Shown one piece after another: positions 21,367 to 29,212 of a stretch of DNA of 60,000 nucleotides (positions are counted from its first letter, which is position 1; every line of letters starts with the position of its first letter). Source of the DNA: Antedon mediterranea (taxonomy: Eukaryota > Echinodermata > Crinoidea > Comatulida > Antedonidae); NCBI RefSeq assembly GCF_964355755.1, contig NC_092673.1:31565001-31625000 (forward strand), given 5' to 3'. The notes below the pieces were generated by a model. That model made no database searches. It saw only the letters and a list, made by a program, of their open reading frames with translations, and was not told the DNA's origin. The translations under genes were made by a program, and so were the position numbers.

Positions 21367-24300
21367 CTTAAATAAAAAATAAAAAATCTTGTTAGGAATA
21401 GCACATTTTTGTCATTAATGCATACAATCTTATTGATTTTGTCAGAATCTTTATTTCTTTCTTTTTATTCTTTCCTCACGTCATATGTTATGTGAGAATA
21501 GCAATCGTTGCATAGCGCATATAACATGCTTGTATGTGTGCTTACAAATTTTATAATTAATTTTTGATTATTAAAAACCAGCACATTGCAGACCATTCTA
21601 AGCATTTTTTTGATCAACTAAAATATTAGTGCAGTCTATACCTGGCTTAATCGCTTAAATCTATTTTTTTAATTGTTTTTCTGCACACAAAAAAATTAAC
21701 AGAAAATAAACCAAAAATTATATATTACAGTACAAAATACAAAAAAAGTGCAGTAGGCCAAAGTTTGCTGGCGAATTTTAAGTCATGGCTATCAGATTAA
21801 AAAAAAAAAAAAATGAGGGAAGTATAGTAAATGCAATTTCTTTCAATTTTCTCTAAAGAAGAGATATGGCATACATTTTAAAATGAAATAATTTCTTAAA
21901 ATTTGCTTGCTTGGTTGTCACATAATTACCTACTGATAATCAAACTTACCAGTACCAGCCGACGTCCATGTTGACTTTCTTTTGACAGTACTCAGAGGAA
22001 CACCTGTAAATGCAAAATTGTAATATTATATTATTGAACTTAAATTGATGACAATTTTACAGTTAATATAAACATGATCAATAAAAAAGTATTTTATGCA
22101 ATGCAATAGTGTTCCAGGCAGACTAGGGATATTGTATAGATGACCAGACATTAAAAAGTACCTAAAAAAAAGAAAATCCCTATTTAAAATAATATAGATC
22201 GCGATGAAATGTTTTGTGGTAGTGTATCTACATATTTTGTGGTTTTATCTATATATAAATTTACGTAAGGGCAAAATTCGGTAAATTGCGCCTTACTTCT
22301 AGAATTTGTACTCGATGGTATATAAAGTTGGTTCGTACTTTCGGTACTGATTTTAACCACCTGATGTAACCCTGTTTACTAATTAAATTAAGTTAGATAA
22401 TTAGTTATTGACGATTAAAACGAATTTAGGTTCAACGATTTGCCCCAAATAGGGGTGTTTTCCGATCGTGGTATACACTGTCTAATGGATGTCCATCTTG
22501 AAAAATACCCGCCACAAAAATGCGAGGAGGCTTCGCATTTTCCTATCTCCTCCTACGATAATTGTTTTTAATAGCTGAAAACCGGTTGAACAGCTAGAAT
22601 ACAGCATCATAATGTTGAAGACAGGCCGATTTTCTTTAAAAAATACTATTTTGATAGATTTAATATACGTTTATACAAATGTATTGATTTGCGATGAATG
22701 GAACATCCCAATCTCTCAGTCTGCCAGAGTTTGGTTTAACACAAGTAGGTAAATTTATGAGCCCCTGGTTTAACACATACGGTAGGTAAATATATGGGCC
22801 CTTTGAGAATAAACTTGCAATACTTTGACAATACTGTAAATACCTCATTTGAATCGAAAATTTCTTACTGTGAATGTTCGTACTGTTAGATGTAATATAA
22901 AAATATACAAATAAACTTTATTACTGAGATTGTGGATAGGCTGTACTGTTAGATATATAAACACATTATTATATACAAATAAACTTTATACTGACAGTTC
23001 CTTCTCAACGTTTGTATTAATTAATAATTACCAAAAATATAAACGTCGTAGTGGTGTATCGTGACATGTACTTTAATATTTCAATCGATTATGACAGTGA
23101 CAGTTTTAACAAAGTATTATTTATTAAATCTCAAATGTTTTACTGTATTTAGAGGTATAGTATTTATAGGCCTATAAAACAAGAACAAAATATTTCGTTA
23201 CTGAGTTGATAAAGAATATATTTAAAAATTGTTCCTCTTTGTACCTATCCGCTTTCCCATCCCTCAACCCTAATGTTACATACAAAACACAAATTGGGTT
23301 TCTTTAAATGAGGCCAAATCAAAAATTTGGACTCATTTTGATAAGTTTCTCCTTCGGAAGTAATTCACAGGGTGCTAATTTTAGTTGACTACACAAATCA
23401 TCGTGTCTATTTATTCGTTTCTGTAAACGAAAATGTATTATAGTCCTGCGGTACGTACATTTGAAATCGCCAGTTTTGCTACGCTGAAATTACTGTGTAT
23501 TCGAGAACCATCTGTGGGCACGACCTAGATGGTACGCGAGCGAAGCGAGCGTACCATTTAGTTATAATAATTTTTGTTTAAATGATACAAATTTAGACCA
23601 AATTTGTAATACGATGAATGTAACTCATAATTAATAATAGGTCCTGTTAATGATCTTGATTTAAGTTTCTGTTCTAACGCTGCCCAAATGAATTATGTCC
23701 AATCACCGTCATCCCTTGTTTGAAGAGTACAACTTCCTGTGTTGGGGCTGTCGATTGCGTAGCATTCTGTCACGAACTACAAGATATCATAATTCATTTG
23801 TTCCTAGCTCAATCATCAGATATAATAAGACATGCGATAGATAGACTCATAGATTCTCATACCTTGTATTACCATATTTTTTCAAATAGAGGCTATGCTT
23901 TAAATAAATTCCCCCCACCTTCCCCCCCCCCCATAAAATATCATTTTGAAAAAACACCCCCCTCGAATCAACATCACAGGGTCTTTATTTATTTCCCCCG
24001 AAATAAATAGTTTATACTATACAATCCCTTTTTACAGATATAGGTGTTGTGGAATGGCAACAGTGAGCATTGCTTAATACCCAATGTAACATTATTTTGA
24101 TATAAAGTTTGCGGTACACCACATTTCCTGAACTTTCTGCATTCCTGGACTTTCTGCATTCTCACTCAGAGGACGACCGAAGACGAAAAAACTCAACAGT
24201 CCTTTTCTGAACTATTTACACATGGTGAACCACAAACTTTACATCAACCTATTGATATCGCCATGCAAAACAAAGGTAACATACCTGGATTTGGACTTGC

Positions 24301-27300
24301 TGTTCCAACTTCACCTGTAACAAATGAAATACACAATAATTAATTCAATGATTCTGCTAGTACTACTACTGGTAAGAGGAATGAAGATATCACAGCTAAT
24401 AGCAGCATGTTGTAACAATGTATAGATTATCAATAATGATTCTGATAGTACTACTACTGGTAAGAGGAATGAAGATATCACAGCTAATATCAGCATGTTG
24501 TAACAATGTATGATTATCAATAATGATTCTGATAGTACTACTACTGGTAAGAGGAATGGAGATATCACAGCTAATAGCAGCATGTTGTAACAATGTATAG
24601 ATTATCAATAATGATTCTGATAGTACTACTACTGGTAAGAGGAATAAAGATATAACAGCTAATAGCAGCATGTTGTAACAATGTATAGATTATCAATAAT
24701 GATTCTGATAGTACTACTACTGGTAAGAGGAATGAGGATATCACAGCTAATAGCAGCATGTTGTAACAATGTATAGATTATCAATAATGATTCTGATAGT
24801 ACTACTACTGATAAGAGGAATGAAGATATCACAGCTAATAGCAGCATGTTGTAACAATGTATAAATTATCAATAATGATTCTGATAGTACTACTACTGGT
24901 AAGAGGAATAAAAATATCACAGCTAATAGCAGTATATGTTGTAACAATGTATAGATTATCAATAATGATTCTGATAGTACTACTACTGGTAAGAGGAATG
25001 AAGATATCACAGCTAATAGCAGCATGTTGTAACAATGTATAGATTATCAATAATGATTCTGATAGTACTACTACTGGTAAGAGGGATGAAGATATCACAG
25101 CTAATAGCAGCATGTTGTAACAATATATAGATTATCAATAATGATTCTGATAGTACTACTACTGGTAGAGAAATGAAGATATAACATCTATTATATAACA
25201 CCTAAATAAATTCCTGTCATTTGATTGGACGATTGTGGGTCACATGGCGTGCAATAGTACGCACTATTAATAGAACTTTAATTACCAGTACGACAGCACA
25301 TTATATGTTCAATTGTTATAATAAAAGTAGCAATGTATTTTATAAACTATACTGAAGTGTTTTAGATCATCATCACATTCTGTTATTTCCTTCATCATTT
25401 TATTTTTTATTCGATCAAAACCAACAGCGATGAAAACCGCCACTAACATAAATTTGCTACTTAAAATTGTCTATACCAATTTCATTTATGGATAGGAATC
25501 ACGTTGTCCTTCATCCAGTCATTGGGAATGGTACCGGTTGAGAGGGATAAATTAAACGAGGCCTACCGCAGCAATCATCACTTTGTTTGCCGACCAAATC
25601 ACTGCCTAGCCTAGCAAATCGTACAATGCCTAGCGCGATCGGTAATACTCTGCCATACGAATTACATGCAGTGGTGTTATGCTTTAATTTTGCTGGGCAC
25701 TTTTTGCACTCCAGTGCATGATACTTGATAGTGAAAAAATAAGTGCTGTACATCCTTGAACCCATGTTATAATACTAGTTAATTATCATCGACTCCATAA
25801 AAGTAAAACATAGGTACAATTTAAATTTTTTTTTAGACAATCTATTTATCTGATATATAATATTTCAATCACCTTGGTCTGGTTTTCTTCTTTTTCTTTC
25901 CTTTCCAATTTCATCTGCAAATAAATAAAAAATATTACACTAGGTGAACTTTCTGTAAGTGGACACCCTTGGGTCCAGAAAAGTATCTGCTTATAAAAGT
26001 GCCTACTTATGACAGATTCAGCTGATAGTATCAATTGAGTGTTTGTTAAGGGAGGGGAGGAGCACTGCATACAATGTTTAACTATAATCACTTGAGACAC
26101 AAAGATGAAATTGCCATGCGAGTAATCTACAACAAGCGACAGCTCATCTGAGCTTATCCAATTCTTCACTTGTCATTGGTCAAATTACTATTGTTGTGCC
26201 TACGTTCTTGTGTTGCATCCTAGAGATCCAAATAATCGTCATTGAGGGCAGCACAGCATTAACAAAGGCAAATACTTTATTATAATTAAATATCATTGAG
26301 TCCATAAAAGTACAACATTTTGCAAAACTTATCTACTTATTTTAATCAATTACCTTCATCTGAATATCTTCTTTTTCTTTCTGTTTCATCTGCAAATAAA
26401 ATAAAAAATATTAGTTGAACCTCCTGTAAGTGGACACCATTGGGTTAAAGTAAAGTATCTCATGGATGCACACAAAGATGCAATGCACAGCTCATCTGAG
26501 CTTATTCACTTGCCATTGGTCAAATTACTTGTTGTGCCTACATTCTTGTGTTGCATTCTAGTGAGCCAACAAATTAAACTCTTCTCAAATAAAAAAAAAA
26601 GGTTTATAATATTGAACCTCCAACATTAACATTTTTTTATTCTAAATATCTTGACATTAGTAAATAGATTGTTAATATTTTATTTCATTCTCTAAGTAGA
26701 AATTATCAATAATGATTCTGATAGTACTACTACTGGTAAGAGGAAATGTCTGTGAAGTTGGTTACTAGTTCCTAGTTTCTTATTCAAATTCAATTAAAGG
26801 GACAGTCACAAATATTAAAAAAACAGATTTTAATACGTAATAACTGTCTAATTGAGTTGTTATTGCATCAACATGTTAGCATGTCAACATTTTTTGCATA
26901 TTCGCCCTCAACGGCGAATAAGTAACTGGCTTTACGAACGTTATAACACTTGACCTACTTAATTTTTTCAAAATATTTTGGTATGAATCGATGACCTGTT
27001 TAAAAAAAATATTTGTGACTGTCCCTTTAATTGAATTTGAATAAGCTACTAGGAACTAGTAACCAACTTCACAGACATTAAGAGGAATGAAGATATCACA
27101 GCTAATAGCAGCATGTTGTAACAATGTATAGATTATCAATAATGATCCTGATAGTACTACTACTGGTAAGAGGAATGAAGATATCACAGCTAATAGCAGC
27201 ATGTTGTAACAATGTATAGATTATCAATAATGATTCTGATAGTAGGCCTACTACTACTGGTAAGAGGAATGAAGATATCACAGCTAATAGCAGCATGTTG

Positions 27301-28202
27301 TAACAATGTATAGATTATCAATAATGATTCTGATAGTACTACTACTGGTAAGAGGAATGAAGATATCACAGCTAATAGCAGTATGTTGTAACAATGTATA
27401 GATTATCAATAATGATTCTGATAGTACTACTACTGGTAAGAGGAATGAAGATATCACAGCTAATAGCAGCATGTTGTAACAATGTATAGATTATCAATAA
27501 TGATTCTGATAGTACTACTACTGGTAAGAGGAATGAAGATATCACAGCTAATAGCAGCATGTTGTAACAATGTATAGATTATCAATAATGATTCTGATAG
27601 TACTACTACTGGTTACATAACTTTTTTGTTAAAATGGACATAACATCAACAATTAACTTCAGGATAGTTCTATAACATACCTTTATTAAGTAGTGTGTTA
27701 CTTGCTATTGTGCTGAGACGATCTGCAAACCTCTGTATTTTGTCTGGATCATCTGTTAATACTTGCTTCTCCAGATGGAGAACTGCATCCCATACATTGG
27801 AGAAGTTATATTTTGTCAAGTCATAGTAAGCAGTAACATAACGTAATGAATCTGGGTCAAACTGATTCAGGGCCTTGAACAGTCGCTTCCTGTACGGTGA
27901 CAACTTAGCTTTACCAGTATCTCTATTCTGAATGTTGTTGTCTGTAATATACTTTGATACAAGATTTTTGGCCTGTTGGATTTCAGATGTATTTGTAATC
28001 TCTAACAGCAAGTTAACATGAAACCTTTGTCTTCAAGTGCATTGAGTAAGTTATGTCCATTGAAATTTTGATTTGTAATGTAACTGACATCCAACTTATC
28101 AAATAGTAAGAATCTCAGCCAACGGTATCTATCACCATCAAAGTACCTACTGAGACTAGCTTTTAGGTCTCGAAAATTGTTCAAAGATTCAGAATCTGCC
28201 AT
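20837..28202 (-). CDS. Protein with four death-effector-like domains (about 404 aa, six exons)
   Basis: Six exons joined by GT-AG introns, all five introns phase 1: 28210-27681 (ATG at 28202), 26389-26354, 25914-25873, 24314-24285, 22003-21950, 21366-20837. The spliced frame stays open throughout except for a one-base shift in exon 1. Domains by residue: DED-like 1 about 9-85 (FRDLKASLSRYF, LNALEDKGF), DED-like 2 about 100-170 (YRKRLFKALNQF, DAVLHLEKQVL), basic linker 175-228 (ERKRRYS, KERKRRK), DED-like 3 about 230-310 (YRKLLVEVSS, LFELLGAPGIIS), DED-like 4 about 325-403 (LMFELEKNGLFS, FLHLLKDIDLDRH). DED proteins such as FADD, caspase-8, c-FLIP and DEDD assemble death and immune signalling complexes. 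There is no caspase domain here. The basic linker could be a nuclear signal, as in DEDD. Assignment rests on helix-pattern motifs seen by eye. Confidence 0.7.
21367..21949 (-). other. DED gene, intron 5
   Basis: AT-rich, with a poly(A/T) run near 21800. Nothing else recognised. Confidence 0.6.
21950..22003 (-). CDS. DED gene, exon 5 (Ser/Thr linker)
   Basis: 54 bases between GCATTTACAG and GTAAGTTTG. Encodes VPLSTVKRKSTWTSAGT, a Ser/Thr-rich linker with a short basic patch. In phase with both neighbours. Confidence 0.65.
22004..24284 (-). other. DED gene, intron 4
   Basis: About 2.3 kb. Holds a hairpin near 23529-23557, a C-rich tract (about 23910-23965) and short ORFs of no evident meaning. 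No exon candidate in phase was found. Confidence 0.5.
23529..23557. repeat. Hairpin ATGGTACGC-GAGCGAAGCGA-GCGTACCAT
   Basis: A perfect 9-bp stem with an 11-base loop of GAGCGAAGCGA type. GC-rich in an AT-rich intron. Similar short hairpins occur as transposon ends in many genomes; identity unknown. Confidence 0.6.
24285..24314 (-). CDS. DED gene, exon 4 (30-bp microexon)
   Basis: Between TTTGTTACAG and GTATGTTACC. Encodes EVGTASPNPG in frame. Small, but both splice sites and phase fit the neighbours. Confidence 0.55.
24342..25177. repeat. 88-bp minisatellite, array 1 (about 9.5 copies)
   Basis: Unit begins GTAAGAGGAATGAAGATATC and ends GATAGTACTACTACTG. Copies differ by a few bases and one has an extra TAT-type insertion. 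It lies in intron 3 of the DED gene. Because 88 is not a multiple of 3, overlapping 62-codon and 92-codon ORFs recur on the minus strand; they are not genes. Confidence 0.95.
25178..25779 (-). other. DED gene, rest of intron 3
   Basis: No repeat recognised. An 84-codon minus-strand ORF (25511-25765) has no known motif and no splice support. Confidence 0.45.
25873..25914 (-). CDS. DED gene, exon 3 (basic)
   Basis: 42 bases after TTATTTGCAG, before GTGATTG. Encodes EIGKERKRRKPDQ. Paralogous to exon 2. Possible nuclear localisation signal. Confidence 0.65.
26166..26228. mobile_element. Decayed end of the 12280-type MITE
   Basis: CTTGTCATTGGTCAAATTAC followed by TGCCTACGTTCTTGTGTTGC aligns with the right half of 12280-12460. 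A second copy lies at 26505-26565 because of the tandem duplication. Confidence 0.5.
26354..26389 (-). CDS. DED gene, exon 2 (basic)
   Basis: 36 bases between TTATTTGCAG and GTAATTG. Encodes ETERKRRYSDE. In phase 1 at both ends, so either basic exon could be skipped without a shift. Confidence 0.65.
26702..26744. repeat. 88-bp minisatellite, piece left of the MITE
   Basis: Partial unit ending GGTAAGAGGA, continued at 27080 after the MITE. Confidence 0.85.
26745..27079. mobile_element. MITE inserted in the minisatellite, with target duplication
   Basis: 335 bp, near-perfect inverted arms starting AATGTCTGTGAAGTTGG; the next inner block includes AGGGACAGTCACAAATATT. AAGAGGA occurs on both sides (26738-26744, 27080-27086), while all intact minisatellite units have it once. 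The empty site is therefore known. Reading the last T as target gives 8 bp (TAAGAGGA), which would suit hAT; 7 bp is the symmetric reading. Confidence 0.85.
27080..27612. repeat. 88-bp minisatellite, array 2 (about six copies)
   Basis: Same unit as array 1, in intron 1 of the DED gene. One unit carries a 6-bp GGCCTA insertion at about 27246. Minus-strand 62- to 64-codon ORFs are by-products. Confidence 0.95.
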
Positions 28203-28210
28203 TGTGTTTC
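27681..28210 (-). CDS. DED gene, exon 1 of the CDS (DED-like 1 and 2, with frameshift)
   Basis: Acceptor ATTTTATTTGCAG, then GAAACACA and ATG at 28202-28200, so an upstream untranslated exon must exist. The frame from the ATG runs to about 28005; the second half of DED 1 and all of DED 2 lie one base out of frame (starting near 28017, from NLLLEITNTSE). Adding one base near 28015-28030 would join them and give phase 1 at the donor (27680-27679), as required by exon 2. This may be a sequencing error, a real allele or a pseudogene lesion. Confidence 0.7.
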
Positions 28211-28515
28211 CTGCAAATAAAATTACAGAAAATTACTGAAATACTGAAAAGCTTTATTTGTCCATTATCATAATAAAATAACAATAGAAATTTTTCTTAA
28301 AAATTGGCAAATATTAATATGATAAAAAATCATATGAAATGCATATGGACATTTTCGTGTCTCATTATCCAGATATAACAAATGCCCGCTTCTTCTATAT
28401 CTAACTTGTCTGCTTAATTCTTAAATAATAATGGCTTTACATGTTTTTTTTTTCTTAGCACAACGCTTCTTTGTGCCTTTTTGCTTGCTTTTATGTGTAA
28501 TTCTTAAATTGTTTA
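28211..28515. other. Upstream of the DED start codon
   Basis: Probably 5' UTR intron sequence of the DED gene. No exon or promoter recognised before the Penelope-like fragment. Confidence 0.4.
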
Positions 28516-29212
28516 ATATTTAAACAGAGGAAGAAAGGGAAATAGTAATCAAAGCCAAGAATACACTACTATTCAACGACAAGACAGCTTGGTGCAAAAA
28601 GAACAACACATTCGATGTTACTATGGGTAGCTATGACGGTGCTGAAACATGCGAGTTAATTGGTCTGTTTCTGCTAGCCAAACTAGAACCTAAATACGGT
28701 AATAACATAGGATTGTACAGGGATGACGGACTCGCGGCATTTAATGAAACTCCTCATGTTATTGAAAAAAAAAAAAAAGATCTCTGCAGCACATTCAAAG
28801 AACATAATCTAAAGATAACGATCGAAGCGAATAAGAAAATTATAAACTAACTAGATGTAACGCTTAATCTCAACGATGGAAGCTATAAGCCTTACTTGAA
28901 GGAAAACAACAGACCACGCTACGTTCATTGCAAAAGTAATCATCCAGCATCAATAATTAAGAACATCCCTGAAGGCATAAACAAAAGATTATCAAACATT
29001 TCTTCGAATGAAACTGTTTTCAATGAATCAAAGAAACCGTACCAAGAAGCCTTGTATGAAAGTGGATACGACCACAATCTGAAGTACAATCCGACCAATA
29101 CCAGCGCGCAAAATAGCATGAAGAAGACAAGGAAAAGAAATATCATCTGGTTCAACCCGCCTTACAGTACCAACGTGAAAACCAAAATAGGGCACGAGTT
29201 CTTAAAGACTTA
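28516..29212 (+). mobile_element. Penelope-like reverse transcriptase fragment
   Basis: Frame with [15 protein letters not shown], the catalytic GLYRDDGLA (YxDD type), then LDVTLNLNDGSYKPY, SNHPASIIKNIP and the RNIIWFNPPYS motif. These are typical of Penelope-like elements of marine invertebrates. A single TAA (28848-28850) interrupts it, and an A-run near 28765 is a weak point. Both the N-terminus and the downstream GIY-YIG part are missing; the L2-like LINE starts at once behind it. Confidence 0.7.

Larger units (their letters stand above)
25780..26580. repeat. Tandem duplication carrying exons 2 and 3 of the DED gene
   Basis: Two blocks (about 25780-26228 and 26284-26570) share, in order: GAGTCCATAAAAGTA-type sequence, an exon with its splice sites, GTAAGTGGACACC, CAGCTCATCTGAGCTTAT and a decayed MITE end (TTGTGCCTACRTTCTTGTGTTGC). 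Each carries one basic exon. Confidence 0.75.

Noticed and set aside
24311-25201. Chain of 62- to 92-codon minus-strand ORFs
   Set aside because: They are different frames of the 88-bp minisatellite. The repeat is in an intron and its unit is not a multiple of 3.
25511-25765. 84-codon minus-strand ORF in DED intron 3
   Set aside because: Cys-containing but no recognisable motif, no in-phase splice sites, and it would interrupt the exon 3 to exon 4 phase.
24342-27612. Regular repeats as a CRISPR array
   Set aside because: The whole 88-bp unit is repeated without unique spacers, and the setting is a spliced animal gene.
28005-28032. Programmed frameshift or a mini-intron in the DED gene
   Set aside because: No slippery heptamer is seen, and an intron between possible GT and AG here would be only about 20 bases long.
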